This document shows, piece by piece, positions 41,023 through 52,137 of a stretch of DNA of 64,000 bases (within the stretch, counting starts at the first letter, position 1; each line of letters starts with the position of its first letter). The position numbers and the translations under genes are program-made. The stretch comes from Cycas panzhihuaensis (taxonomy: Eukaryota > Cycadophyta): NCBI GenBank assembly GCA_023213395.1, contig CM041465.1, positions 208,575,741 to 208,639,740 on the forward strand. The letters are read 5' to 3'. A model generated the notes under the pieces. It ran no database searches. It saw only the letters and a program-made list of their open reading frames with translations, and had not been told where the DNA came from.

Positions 41023-41571
41023 CTAAAGAAGATGAGGAAGGATTGCTACTTCCTTCCCCAAGTTGTAATAATCTACCTCAGGACCCACACCTAAGGTAGA
41101 GGAGGGGTTAGGGTTAGTATTAGATACTATAGAATTATGAAATAAACTAGGTATATTAGGAATAGGGGGGTTTAGGTCTAGGGTTGGGTTTAAGTTGTTA
41201 TTATTTTCTATACTATTTTCTACACTATTGTTAGTCCCCATAAAATCAAAGGATTTTAAATTATTGCCAATATCATCAATTACATATTTAGAAAGCAAAT
41301 TACACCTATAGGAAGAATTAACTTCATATGCATCTTGTAATCAATAATCCACAATTTTTTTTCTATTCTCGTCGTCGGAAGAATTGCAGATCTCCCCAAA
41401 ATAAGTAGGTTCCCTCTCTTGAGAGTTGATCAACTTGGTTGGCTTGTCAGTTGTATGATATAAGTTTCCTTCCTCAAAATAGGACGTTGTTTCCTCGCTT
41501 GTAATAGTTATGCTTAATACGTCATTTGGTATTATCTCAATAGAATTCTTTCCCAACATCGGAAGGACCAC
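41023..41571 (-). pseudogene. Gypsy-B protease-to-pol linker
   Basis: Two open minus-strand stretches. The first is acidic (MVLPMLGKNSIEIIPNDVLS; ICNSSDDENRKKIVDY). The second is Asn/Pro-rich (NSIENNNNLNPTLDLNPPIP). Same position as in Gypsy-A and A3. No enzyme motif. Confidence 0.65.
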
Positions 41572-41610
41572 TTCACTTCCACCACCCGATAATGTTAAGG
41601 TCAGATCTCT

Positions 41611-41952
41611 CTAATTCTGGAGACATTGAGTTTTATACAGCCATGGGCAACCCAACAAGGCTGGATAAGGTGTTGTGCCTTTTTCTATCTCCACGATTGT
41701 AAAATCAATTCGTACTGTGATACCTGACACATCCACTTTGATGTTGGCTAACTTCCTGACTAGTCTCACCAATAATTCATTTGCTAATTTCAATGTATAG
41801 GTTGCTGCTTCCAACTTAGGACTTCCCAGCTTCTGCCATGTTGAAGTTGGTAAAATGTTCACAATGGCTCCTCCATCCATAATTACCCTTGAAAATTTCT
41901 CTCCTAGCACTGTGATTGTAACCATCAAATCTAAGTCAAAGGATGGCATCAA
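41611..41952 (-). CDS. pro: Gypsy-B aspartic protease
   Basis: 113 codons open on the minus strand. The active-site loop is VIMDGGAIVNILPTSTWQKL with the catalytic Asp in Met-Asp-Gly-Gly. A second conserved region, VDVSGITVRIDFTIVEIEKG, leads to YPALLGCPWL. It aligns with Gypsy-A 1429-1815 over its full length. The loop motif is shared by all members here, so this protease could be intact. It would process the polyprotein. Confidence 0.88.
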   Translation of the reverse strand: MMPSFDLDLMVTITVLGEKFSRVIMDGGAIVNILPTSTWQKLGSPKLEAATYTLKLANELLVRLVRKLANIKVDVSGITVRIDFTIVEIEKGTTPYPALLGCPWLYKTQCLQN

Positions 41953-42336
41953 CTTTTTAAGCTCTTAGTGACTTCTCGTTACTATAATATCCCTGCTTTA
42001 ATCCAGTCTATCACTTGGTATAAGGGGATTGTTAACTGTAACTGTTTCACTAGATTTTCCATTAGCAACAACATTCGTGGGATGCCTTCCATTGGTAATC
42101 CTTTAATAACTCTTCCATTTGCACCAACTGAGGTTCATATACGCTCCTCGTGTATTTTCTCTTTTTGTTTGTTTTTTCCTCACATATACCTGTTTTGTTT
42201 CTAGTTTTCTCATTGATAGCATTGTCTCGGTTTCTTGTTGGGCTAATTCTTCCAATACTTGTTTTGCCTGTTTGAATCAGTCTATTTTCATTTTCGGGTT
42301 TGGGTATTCTTCATTCATTCTCCCTTTCTTCTTATT

Positions 42337-43035
42337 CTAAAGTTTTACATTCTTACTGTTTTCTAGAATAATAGTCATTAAATTGGTTGCTTTTGCCTTC
42401 CCTTTACAATCCTTCGTTCTATGCTCACTTGGCCCACAATTGTTGCATACAAACGATTTATGTTCATATTTTTGTTTGGTTGGGCAGTCTGATTTCCAAT
42501 GCCTGAATTGTAGACAAATCAAATATCTCCCCATTGGTTGTGTTTTCTTTAAGGATTCTTGTGTACTTCTTATTGTATATGCATTCTGAGGTGGGTTGCT
42601 CCCTCTTCCCCGACATCATCCTCTATACGTTCTTCCCCTAGAGTTATAGACACAATCCCTTGTATTGTAATTATCCATGTCACATACATGACACCATCTA
42701 TCCTTTTGGTGTATTGCACTATTTTTTTGATTGATTTCACATTCTTTAGTTGTATAGGAACTTTCCTCGTAAATATGACACCATTTCTCGATTTCAAATT
42801 CTCGGTCCTTCTTTTTCTTTACTTTGTTCTCCTCCTTGTTATTTCTGATCCTGAGTCTTGCTACCTCTTTCCTTAGAGCTTCAATTTCTGACTCTTCTTC
42901 TGAGATTTCCACTTGGCAAAAGGGTCGATTATGTTGGTTTTGTTTTATTTCCCTTGTCTCTTCTTGTAACCTTAGTAATAGGGGATCATGCCCTCCAGCT
43001 TGGGCATCCATCTCTGCTTCAAAGTCCAACGCCAA
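42337..43035 (-). pseudogene. gag: Gypsy-B gag coiled coil and zinc-knuckle array
   Basis: 43035-42616 is open: a coiled coil (LRLQEETREIKQNQ; EEESEIEALRKEVARLRIRN), then CHIYEESSYTTKEC and CHVCDMDNYNTRDC. 42534-42337 gives CLQFRHWKSDC and an exact CNNCGPSEHRTKDC. That makes four knuckle motifs in two pairs, like Gypsy-A. In some the His is Tyr or one Cys is lost. Confidence 0.8.
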
Positions 43036-43099
43036 TTCTTGAGCATTTTAAAATGATTTGAGGGGATGTGCATGCATCATAGATCTCAATTTCTTATTT

Positions 43100-44188
43100 A
43101 ACCCTCTGACAAAGTAGTTCTTCATGTTACGGTCTGTGACCGTCTTGTTGATCATGTTGGCAGTAATTATTTTCATGTGACTGATATAGGTTAGCATCGA
43201 TTTGCCAGGCCTCTACTTTATTTCTCTAAGGAGAATCTCCACAGCTTCATTACTTCGAAATTTCTAAAATCTTTCCTCAAATGATTTCTTTATATTCTCC
43301 CATGTTTCCCTTTTATCCAACTCTCTGCACCATGCCAAAGGTACTCCTCTTAATGTGCAAGCAAATCTTGCCTTTATTTCATCTTTATCTGTGATTTTCT
43401 TCACATTAATCAAGTTTTGGAACAAGTACACGTGTTCTGCTGCATCTGAGGTGTCGTTGAAGATAAGTTTCCTGAAATCCCTTGAATCGTCCATCTTTGG
43501 TGATTGCATTGGTGTCCTTCCCAGTGGTGATCCTTCTCTTTTTGTCTCTTCAAAGGATTCTACTTCTTTTCTCCACCCTTCACTTTAGGTGGTGTATTTG
43601 GGGTGCTTGGTGCAGCACTATCTCTTCCAAATAGAGGATTTTTGTATGGTGTTTTTAAATGTATTGGCTCTGGTACTCCTGGCACTTGTACTGTCAATGG
43701 TGTAACTATTAAATATGATTGCTCGGACCCCTTGTCTAGTGAATCCTCAAATAGTTGCCTTGTTAATTTATTCTCCTAATATGCTAAGGGACCTTCCTCT
43801 GCCTTCTTCTCATTATCACTTAGGTCCTTTGGGGCATCATCCACACTTGTATATTCCTCCTTCCCTAGGGTGTCGTTTTGTTCCACATCTCCTTTTGTTT
43901 TTCTTCCTTTTCCGGGCTTAAAAGGTCATACTTGATTGGAGCAGGTGTTAGTACCATTTGCTCACCATTATTTTCCTCCCCTTGTTCTTGAGGTGTCTGG
44001 GCTTTGCTTGCCTCAGATTCTTCAACGGACTGTCCCTTAGTCTCATTATTATGTAGACTCAATCTTGTTGCCCTACTTAATTTTGATTCTTTTGACCATC
44101 GTAATGCCCTTTGTCTGCGTGTTTCTTTCCCCTTACGTGAAGTACCCTTTTGTGGCTCGCCTGCCCTCAAAGGCCTCTTAGGTGGCAT
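43100..44188 (-). pseudogene. gag: Gypsy-B gag N-terminus and Gag core
   Basis: ATG at 44188 (MPPKRPLRAGEPQKGTSRKG) starts a basic/acidic N-terminus. Gypsy-D Gag also begins MPPR. The core at 43509-43264 reads DAAEHVYLFQNLINVKKITD, KARFACTLRGVPLAWCRELD and TWENIKKSFEERF. Stops separate the two open parts. The product would form the particle. Confidence 0.82.
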
Positions 44189-44315
44189 TGAAAGGCCCCA
44201 TGGCCATCGAAGGCTTAGTTATAGCCCGCCATCACGACGACAGCCAAGGTCCTCTGTCCTTTGAACATTTTCCCCTTATGAAACTCCTGGCCCTAGTCCC
44301 TCCTTAGTGGACGTA

Positions 44316-44329
44316 GGCAACGGAACCAA
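44316..44329 (-). other. Gypsy-B primer-binding site
   Basis: The minus strand reads TTGGTTCCGTTGCC directly after the LTR. Gypsy-D has TGGTTCCGTTGCCGG. It resembles the complement used by Asp-tRNA-primed elements (TGGCGCCGTTGCCGG as I recall it) apart from two bases. The tRNA identity is not certain. Confidence 0.7.
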
Positions 44330-45193
44330 TGTTGACTTTTACACGATCTCCCTATTGAGATAGGTACACTTGTCAAGGGATCACTTAGTAATCTAGTTTA
44401 GGATACAGTCAACATGCTTCATACACACAAGGTTATCATATATTCACTCATAATTCCACACAATATCATCACAGATTATACACAACAATACAATAATCAA
44501 CAAGTATTCATCATACAAGCATCATAGTACACCTAAAACACAGATTTCCATGTAACTCTTCTCTTTATTAAGCAATAGGTCTTATACAATCAGTTTTGGA
44601 ATGTATCCTCTATACATTCTAGCCATATACATAGGATTCTGCCGTATCCATTTTAAAAGGGAATGCATCACGGAATGCATCTGTTGTAACTCCGATCCAT
44701 ACCATTAATTTGGCTTGTTGGCTACCATACCACCATGTGGAATGAATGCTTGGCTCTCACTGTTGGAATGGTCCTAAATGGTCTCCTTAAATGTGCCCTT
44801 TTGGTACCTTTTGATGAAGGGTTATGACTCCCTATCATAACCGTACCTTTTCAATCACAATGTGACCTTTCACTTAACACATGATTAGTTTCTTCTTTAA
44901 TGGTGCCTTTTCGTCCGTACGTACGTCCTTCTAGGCTGATGTCATCATCCTTGGGTGCCTTTAGGTCAGGTTTGGTCGTGCGTACCCTACTATCTGCTAG
45001 CGTACCAAAAACGGTATGCACTCTGTGTTGCATACTTGTTATGGTACACACCTGTTATACGTACCCATAATGCTTGTTTTCTACCTTTTTTCACCGTGCA
45101 TACCTCCATACGGTCTGTACCTACATTCCACTGGTCAATACAGCCCTACATTTCGTTTTCCTCATAGCCTATGTGCCAAAATATACCCCAACA
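44330..45193 (-). repeat. Gypsy-B 5' LTR
   Basis: 864 bp, from TGTTGACTTTTACACG to CCCCAACA on the plus strand. It aligns with the 3' copy but shows dozens of differences, so the insertion is much older than Copia-1. One copy of the 65-bp unit is present. Confidence 0.93.
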
Positions 45194-45198
45194 GTGAC
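45194..45198. repeat. Target-site duplication GTGAC, right copy (Gypsy-B)
   Basis: Matches 34641-34645. Confidence 0.9.
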
Positions 45199-46378
45199 AT
45201 GTTTGATACAGATGTAACAATGGCTAAGTAGAAATTTGTTTCCTTAGATGTTTAATTTATGCTATGATTTAGAATGATGCATGTTATGATGTTGATTTTA
45301 ATTTTACTTGTCATCATGCAAATACTGTGGATTGTTTTTGAATGGAAGTAGTTGACAAATATGTTGTGATATAGTTGCAAATCGCATATATTTTACTGTG
45401 GCTTGATTTGAATGCGAGAATGCAAGTAATTGGTATGAATGTTTTTTTGTACTTGCAATTATATGTATTTCCATGGAATTGGAATGGGGATGTGTTGTAA
45501 CACAATAACACATCAGCACAAAAATAAATACAAAACCTAAACTTGCAAGCATAAAACCATGAAATGGATCCAACTACTCCAAGTTGCATATGAAGATTAA
45601 GGGTAGTGGGTGCTTGGAAGAAGTAGCCCTCAAGTATGTGTCACTAAGTGGCCTAGTGAGCATTTGTCCCCATGAGATGGGTTAATCCTCTTGGAAATGA
45701 ATGAGTATGTTGACCTTGATATAATTAGAGACCAATGTGACCAATAACTAAATGGCTTAACTCTCATGATAAGTGGTTTGGTGAAGATGGGTAGTTCACA
45801 TTGGTGAACCCACAGTCAATTGAATAGGTTTGAGGAGTGTAAGACACCCTTGAAGCATGGGTCTTTACACAAGATAACTAGTTATCCACCTAGAAGGTGT
45901 TATAAATAGTAATATTATCCATAAGTTACCTTGGACAAAATCACATAACAAAAGTGCCTTCCATGTGTCAGAACATGTTGGAACCTCCATTTAGCGCTTG
46001 AAGTCCTTTCAATGTTGGAAGAAAGAACTACTGGATGAATAAGGTATGCTTCTATTTGTTAGAAGAAAAATCCATGTGTGGAAAAATGGCATTGTATGAT
46101 TCCAGGGCATTTAAGGAGAACAATGACTATGCATTGAGATTGTATCTGTGCCCAAAAATGAGACCCAGACACTATTCTTATACTTGGTGTGTGGGAGCGC
46201 CACCATGGGAGGGGCATCACAAAGGGAGGGCATGCATAAATAGAATTTTAGTGTTGGGTTAGGGGTAATGTACATGGGAATGCCTCATGGTAAGTTGTAT
46301 CACATGGTGACTTTTCATTTCGAATGAATTCATAAGTCATTTTTTCTCCCTTTGAATTTAAAACAGTAATCCTTTGAT
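45199..46378. other. Unassigned repeat-like DNA
   Basis: Contiguous with 32461-34640 before Gypsy-B inserted. A part near 45850-45910 (CCTTGAAGCATGGGTCTT ... AGTTATCCACCTAGAAGG) is similar to 56265-56320 (CCTTGAGACATGGATCTT ... GGTTATCCACTTAAAGG), so it belongs to a dispersed repeat. The small open frames here have no recognisable domain. Confidence 0.45.
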
Positions 46379-46383
46379 TTAAT

Positions 46384-46838
46384 TGTTGCATTCTTAATTT
46401 ATGAGAAGTTAGTTTTTAAGAGAATAAAGAAGATTTACTAATGTGAAGTCAATATTTTTAGAAGAGAGAATAAATTGGTTTTAAAGAGAGAAATATAAGG
46501 CTATAAATAGGAAGCATTATTCATTTATAAATTAATCTTGGAGAATTGATATTTTGATATGGACTAATGACCAGAACCTATTAAAACACTTGCCATTTGG
46601 AAAGAAAATCTCACTTTGTAGAAGGCCATTTTACTGTTGATATTTCATTGGATTATTATATTATTTTCTATTACAAATCTGATAATATTCTATGATCTGT
46701 TATTATTCCTAAATTATTGTGAAAATATGCTGTAATGTCTGATAAGATATTAATATCTGAATATTTTATTCTATAAATGTTATTATTTTGTCATAAAAGC
46801 ATTTAGATTAGCGAACGTCCATATGGCTCACATCATCA
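46384..46838 (+). repeat. N1 5' LTR (right end approximate)
   Basis: Starts TGTTGCATTCTTAATTTATG, aligned with 49615 onward. It contains GGCTATAAATAG (46499-46510, TATA box) and TTATTCATTTATAAATTA. The 3' third is diverged and I could not find a clear PBS. Confidence 0.7.
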
Positions 46839-47940
46839 ACCGTTTAACTCGATCATTATCTTGTGGATCTTATCGTCATTGGGTTTGGAGGATGTTGCTA
46901 GACTGTCACTTGTCATGAGAAGACCTATAGAACCCTGCAAGGTAGTTCTCCATTTCATGTTTTGTGGTTACAGGTTCCTAGATCCCAGATTACAAAGCCG
47001 CAGAGCAACAATCAACAGGCAATTGTTCGTGAGATACTGCGAAGTCACACCAGGCATCTGTCATGAGATATCGTAGAGTCAGTCGTTCGCCAAGTGGTAA
47101 CAGATGATACCTAAGAGCTAACACGTGGATTATTGCAGATTCATTGTGACGGTGCTTTGTGGATCACCGAGCAAGGGTCGAGTGAAGTATGGAGATGAAC
47201 AAATGGCGAGAAAGAGTAGCGCAGAATCGAACGAAGTGCAGGGACGGATGAACGGCAAGAAAGTGAAGCACATAATCGAACGAAGAATATCGTGGAAGTG
47301 CAATAATAAATCGACTAAAGACGAAGGGAGAATGTTGCTTGCCTAGTAGTGTGCATCATCGATGCATGATCAATTGTGGAGTGAGTCGTTGGAAGTAAGA
47401 GCACCCATATGGGGAAGCCCTTACCATTCGCGGATAAAACAACCGTCGATACCCACGCAAAAATATTCAAACGAACGACTTAAAATTTTTACATATGCAC
47501 AATATCTTATAATTTAGAAAAATTTAGACGGATGACATAAAAATTTCTAGAGATAGGGTTATATTATTTTAATATGGTTTCAAAAATCTAGTTAGATTGC
47601 AATCTTTTGAGTTTTGGTGGTTAGCCCCTTATGCTAGTGAATGGTCATATGGTGACCTTAACTAGCAAGGGCCAAAGTGCCAAAAGGGTTTAAATCTTTT
47701 CTTTTTTTTTTAAGTTTTGTTTTTCAAAGAGGGTATTTAGATATTTTTGTCCATAATTCTTGTTACAATTGTTGGATTCTAGTTTCATCTGAACTGTTAG
47801 AATCTTGGTTTAGAGACATTTGATTTGATTAACTACAAGGTATTGATCAAACTGGGTTTGATGTAGATTTTAACTGCAAAGTTGTGATTCTATTGAGAAG
47901 AAAAGAAACAAAATGTTTTTAGAAGTTTTTGTTCCTAATG
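46839..47940 (+). other. N1 leader, no gene seen
   Basis: It is richer in CG words than the rest (GATCACCGAGCAAGGGTCGA and similar near 47160-47340). No domain is recognised. The corresponding N2 part (53620-54250) is also CG-richer, without obvious base-level similarity. Confidence 0.45.
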
Positions 47941-48600
47941 AAACACAAATCTAAAAAATAGCTAGAGATGATCGGAACTTGTGTTTTCAATTTGAATGGA
48001 GACATAGACGTGCATGAATGGCTATAAACGATTGTAATACTAAGTGGCTATATGGGGAGTACAAATATTGAAGAGTATGGACCAAATATGGTATGTCTTT
48101 TGGAAGGAAAAGCTCTTAATTGGTTTAGCAAGCCAAGAATACTCAACAATTGGTTTTTGGTTTTAGCAACTCATCAATAGGAGCAAGACAAAAGAATATG
48201 AAATAATCTAGCTTAAAAGGGTGTAGAAGACAGGCATCGAGAAGAAACATATCACAAGCAAGACCAAGCTCAAGAAGAGGAAGCACATCAACATCAACCA
48301 ACGCACGAGTAATGTGAAGATGCCAAATAATTAGAGTAGGTAGATAAATTGACAGAAGAAGAGGAAGAATAGACCCTTCATAAAAAAATTCCAAAAGTGG
48401 TGCAAGGATATGAAGAAGAATCAACTCAAGTACAAGAACCCAACATGACTGAAGGCACCAAATAGATGGGAGTGAAGATTAAGCACCTTGAAGAAGAATC
48501 CAAGCAAGATTTAGCCATCTAGTGCTATGAAGAAGAACAAGATTTACCACAGCAAGGAGAACCCATCCCATGTTATGAAGAAGAACCTGAACAACCCAAG
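47941..48600 (+). pseudogene. N1 Gag-like block and Glu-rich region
   Basis: In one frame: CVFNLNGDIDVHEWL, a stop, then GSTNIEEYGPNMVCLLEGKA and LNWFSKPRILNNWF. The pattern F-x-G-D-x-D-x-x-E-W-L and L-E-G-x-A-L-x-W-F fits a Retrotrans_gag domain. A Glu/Gln-rich segment with scattered stops follows (QDQAQEEEAHQHQPTHE; EPIPCYEEEPEQPKE) and continues into the conserved protein. This suggests one original ORF of about 400 codons. Confidence 0.55.
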
Positions 48601-48975
48601 GAAGTGTCCATGCAATCAAGCAAATCCAATAAGGTATTTGACATGGTTCTTAATCTTGTGTTGCACGTGTCCATTTGCTTCGACAGTTTTGTTGTTCCCC
48701 TTGAATTCACTTATAACATTGCTTTAGAAATTCTTCCATCTTATGACCAAGATTACCCCATACCTAAAATTCCTAATTCCCAATTCCTTGTAGGGGAAAT
48801 CTCGATTCCTCTTCATCAAATTCCTAGGACAACACTTCTTCAGCTTTCTGACAGACCCTTGCTACCCTCACCCTCCTTTCCTAAGTTACCTTACAACCAA
48901 TACTTTCCTTTTCCGTTAATTCCTTCATCTAGTCCTTTCCCAATCGTTGAACCTCTATTGAAACCCCTCTCATAA
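48601..48975 (+). CDS. N-family conserved protein, N1 copy
   Basis: Function unknown, family not recognised. It is open for about 124 codons. SKSNKVFDMVLN, SFVVPLEF, then YPIPKIPNSQFLVGEISIPL are closely matched in N2 (SKSNKAINMVLN; SFIVPLTL; YPIAKFPNSKFFVGEISIPL), whereas the DNA between them is freely diverged. The C-terminus is Pro/Ser/Leu-rich (PLLPSPSFPKLPYNQYFPFP). No zinc, protease or polymerase motif. The Glu-rich region upstream belongs to the same frame. Confidence 0.65.
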   Translation, partial: EVSMQSSKSNKVFDMVLNLVLHVSICFDSFVVPLEFTYNIALEILPSYDQDYPIPKIPNSQFLVGEISIPLHQIPRTTLLQLSDRPLLPSPSFPKLPYNQYFPFPLIPSSSPFPIVEPLLKPLS

Positions 48976-49614
48976 AGAGCATCTATCACAAATCTTGCAT
49001 CCATCTTTTTACCCTAAGACCTCTAGTTGTCTAACCAACCCATCGATTATCATAACCCCTTATCGAATCAATCTCCAAACCTCGTATATCTCTCACTATA
49101 TACCTCTTTTGCCTTGGGTTCTTACACATACAAATTTATTCTTCACCACCTCATTGACCCCTAATTCGCCCATTTTTTTCTTGTATTACACAATTCTCGC
49201 TATACGACCCTTATGACCAATTCTTTGTTGATCTCCCAAATTCACATTATTCCTTTTCTATACAATCTCCTCAACTTTATCAACACCTCTAATCCCTCAA
49301 ATGATATCATTTGAGGGCAAAATGTGCAACCACAAAATAGGATTTTGGCCAAGTGCCATCGTCATCACACAAGTCCTACGATCGCTTCCATACAAGACAG
49401 GATACCACAGGCGGCATGTCCCAAACACAAGCATCTACAGATTTAGGTTGCAAGTTAAGTGTTTGTGATAGAAGGCACAAGATTAGACCAAATTTTTATG
49501 ACATACAAGACTTAGCATACAATGGATTGAAGAACATGCCAAAGGCATGGCCGAAGCAACACCACTAGTGACTACCTATACTTTGAGAGTGAAGTATTTG
49601 AAGGGGATGGGAGT
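48976..49614 (+). pseudogene. N1 distal coding remnant
   Basis: 48995-49216 (SCLTNPSIIITPYRINLQTS) aligns with CPTNPLLIITPSIVCTLYQI in N2. 49353-49568 (SSSHKSYDRFHTRQDT) aligns with STLHKSQDRSYTR in N2. So coding once continued nearly to the polypurine tract. No domain recognised. Confidence 0.55.
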
Positions 49615-50086
49615 TGTTGCATTCCTAATTTATGAGATATCGGTTTTTAGGAGAATATGGAAGATTTACTAATTTGATGTTGGTATTTTTAGGAGAGAGA
49701 ATAAGAAGTCAGTTTTAGAGAGAGAAAAGTAAGGTTATAAATAGAAAGCATTATTCATTTATAAATTAGTCTTGAAGAATTTATTATTTGACCTAAACTA
49801 ATGGCCTAAAGCCATTAGGGCACTATTGTTCTATTTAGGAGGAAACCCTCGCCTTGAAGAGGGCATTGTAGTATTGTAATCTCATATGATATTATGGTTT
49901 ATTTCATTGTTATAATCTAATATTACATTGTTGCAATTTTGATATTATTTTCTGGAGATCTATTATCTGCCAATATTCTAATTTATTGTGAATATTTGAA
50001 GTTATTGATGGATGAGGTGCTCAATTCTAGATTCTTTATGATATAACAATTATATGCTCTTTCAATTTTTTGTGGGCATCACCCCA
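49615..50086 (+). repeat. N1 3' LTR
   Basis: TGTTGCATTCCTAATTTATG at the start, TTATAAATAG TATA box near 49736, the GCCTAAAGCCATTAGGGC and CTTGAAGAGGGC blocks shared with the solo LTR, and a probable end at CACCCCA. Confidence 0.72.
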
Positions 50087-50091
50087 TTAGT

Positions 50092-51721
50092 AATGATAAA
50101 TATGGTTAAGGATAGCTTTTGACAATTTTTATGGGGCTAACCATTACATCTATTTTTTGCTCCATTATTTTTTAACATTTCTACTATTTAAAGAATATTT
50201 TCCACCATTTATAGGCCATCCTTTCCATCCTAGTTAGTGTAATAATTCAGTCATTGGCAAGAGAGAATGAAATTTTACAATGTGTGCATTCCATTTCTTG
50301 GTTTACCCTCAAGGGTTTTATAGTGGAGGTTTTTGATGTTACAATTGCTTTCATGTGATTTCCTAATGCAATGGAGATATCTCAATTTCCTTGGTCAAGA
50401 TGTTTATACAACCACCCCTCTTACCCCTCCAAAAATCTTGACACCACTATAACACATTTGCTTCCTGTACCTACAAGATCGCTAACTCACATCTCATTAC
50501 AATTCAAAGTTAGTGTTACATTATATTTATGCAAGTTCTTAGTGGAAGACTCTAGGATAGAAAGCAATTGTTAGCTACATGACTCATGGCATGAGAACAC
50601 AACTTCTTGAATGGGAACCCCACAAATAGGACTTGCATGCATATTGCCCCTAGCTCAATTGGTTTGGCCCCTTTTTCATATTGTAGTCAACACCATGCAA
50701 TATCCCTATCTCAATAGGGTGACAGTCTACAATGTTGCCATATAAGCAATGTTAAGGACTCCCTTTTTCACACTCAATCCCTTTTTGTACCATCCCTTAG
50801 GTTTGATCCTTTTTTAGACCAACACATAATCCATATGAAGCATGGTCCTTTTCATATTGTTTCCAATAAGGCTTGGTACTTTTTCATACTACCATGATAA
50901 TGAACGGAACATGGTTTTGCCCTTTTATACAAGAAGTGTGATTCTTTTTCATCTCATCCTTTGGGCTTAGTCCTTTTTCATACCAACCCTATCTAGAATC
51001 ACTACCTATTACAAATAGGAAATCAAATATGGATTCATGGTCTAATTGTCACAAGAGGGAAATTAACCCCTAGTGATTTAAACTCTTCCATAAGTTAGAA
51101 CATGGGAATTAATATCATTAGTAATGGCATTATTTTATTAGAAGATAGTGATTAAGGTTAAAACTCGTAAGGTTAAGACTCAAAGAGGAGTGAATAGTTA
51201 TTAAGAGGACCTCAAGATAACTTAAGCAAGAAGTCAACTATTAAATGTTGTACACAAGAGGTGGCTTTTCATCCGTCTTCCAAATGACAAACTTCTTAAA
51301 GAAGACTCATTCACCGCTTGTCTAAGACAAGTCTTTTTCAAGACTTTCTTCTATATAAACATGTAGTAAGTGAAGCAAAGGAGGATGTCATCACCTAGGC
51401 AAGTAGAGTTTGCTAGAGTAAGGAGCAAGGAATAGAGACAAGCCATCAATGATAGCCTCTCCAAATTTTTTTTACTACATTCATGAAAGTAGGAGTTAGA
51501 ATCTACACAAGAAGGGTCAAGTTAGCCATTAGATCTTTATGAGAACTTTGTTATTTTTCTGAAAGTAAATGATAAAATTATTTTGTTTTGTTCTTGCAAT
51601 TTCATAAATGAACAGTAGATGAAGAACCTTTAATTTTTGTTGAAGAATTGCATGAGTCAGATTTTGTCATTTATCCAGGTATAACATGGCTCTATTGCAG
51701 TCATATGACTATCAACGGGAT
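50092..51721. other. Unassigned DNA with a degenerate tandem repeat
   Basis: No gene. The word CTTTTTCATAC or close variants recurs about nine times between 50668 and 50985 (near 50668, 50760, 50779, 50808, 50848, 50879, 50919, 50943, 50968). A TATATAAAC lies near 51352, with a context like that at 33213. Confidence 0.5.
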
Positions 51722-51726
51722 TGTAT
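51722..51726. repeat. Target-site duplication TGTAT, left copy (N2)
   Basis: Precedes the N2 LTR. The second copy is at 54792-54796. Confidence 0.75.
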
Positions 51727-52124
51727 TGTGGCGTAGCCCACTTAGATAATGACAGAAATTCGGTACGAACTTAGAAATATCAAGTGTGCATGTAAAAATA
51801 ATAGCTTAGAATCTAAAATAATATCAAATTTACAATGGTAAATGATTAAATATCAAATGAAGTCTCAGAATAATTTCCCTCCTCAAGGTGAGGGGATCCT
51901 TCCAAGGCATAACAATGCCACAATGACCTTAGGCCATCATCCCTAATTAAATAAATAATATTTCAAAAGTGATTTACAAATGAATAGTGCTTTTGTATTT
52001 ATAGCTATAAGTTGGGGCCTATTTATTTTCTCTTTAAAACATTGACTTCCTATTTTCTCTCTTAAAATTGACTTCATATTCCTATTTAGAGCTGACTTCA
52101 CATTAATACATTAGGCATATAACA
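51727..52124 (-). repeat. N2 3' LTR
   Basis: Plus-strand ends TGTGGCGTAG and GCATATAACA. The minus strand starts TGTTATATGCCTAATG, with TATA (CTATAAATAC, complement of about 51995-52004) and TTCATTTGTAAATCAC as in N1. Confidence 0.85.
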
Positions 52125-52137
52125 ACTCTCCCCTACC
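52125..52137 (-). other. N2 polypurine tract
   Basis: The minus strand reads GGTAGGGGAGAGT directly before the LTR. Confidence 0.8.

Larger units (their letters stand above)
34646..45193 (-). mobile_element. Gypsy-B, near-full-length Ty3/gypsy with extra Gag-like blocks and a 3' ORF
   Basis: LTRs of 937 and 864 bp and a GTGAC duplication. On the minus strand the order is PBS, gag, zinc knuckles, protease, linker, extra Gag-like blocks, RT, RNase H, integrase with GPY/F, a non-coding gap, an additional ORF, and LTR. At 10.5 kb it is long because of the linker, the extra blocks and the 3' ORF. The Asp-Gly-Gly protease loop and LG(R/C)PWL ending place it with Gypsy-A and Gypsy-D. Stops and shifts are present throughout, fewer than in Gypsy-A. 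Confidence 0.93.
46384..50086 (+). mobile_element. N1, non-autonomous LTR element with a conserved unknown protein
   Basis: Left LTR 46384 to about 46838; right LTR 49615 to about 50086. A purine tract (GAAGGGGATGGGAG) precedes the right LTR. TTAAT and TTAGT next to the ends may be the target duplication. The internal 2.8 kb encodes a Gag-like block and a shared C-terminal protein, with no protease, RT or integrase. A reverse-oriented relative (N2) is at 51.7-54.8 kb and a solo LTR at 14.8 kb. Confidence 0.75.

Noticed and set aside
46035-46262. Small open frame as a gene
   Set aside because: 75 codons, no motif, no support from context; compatible with chance.
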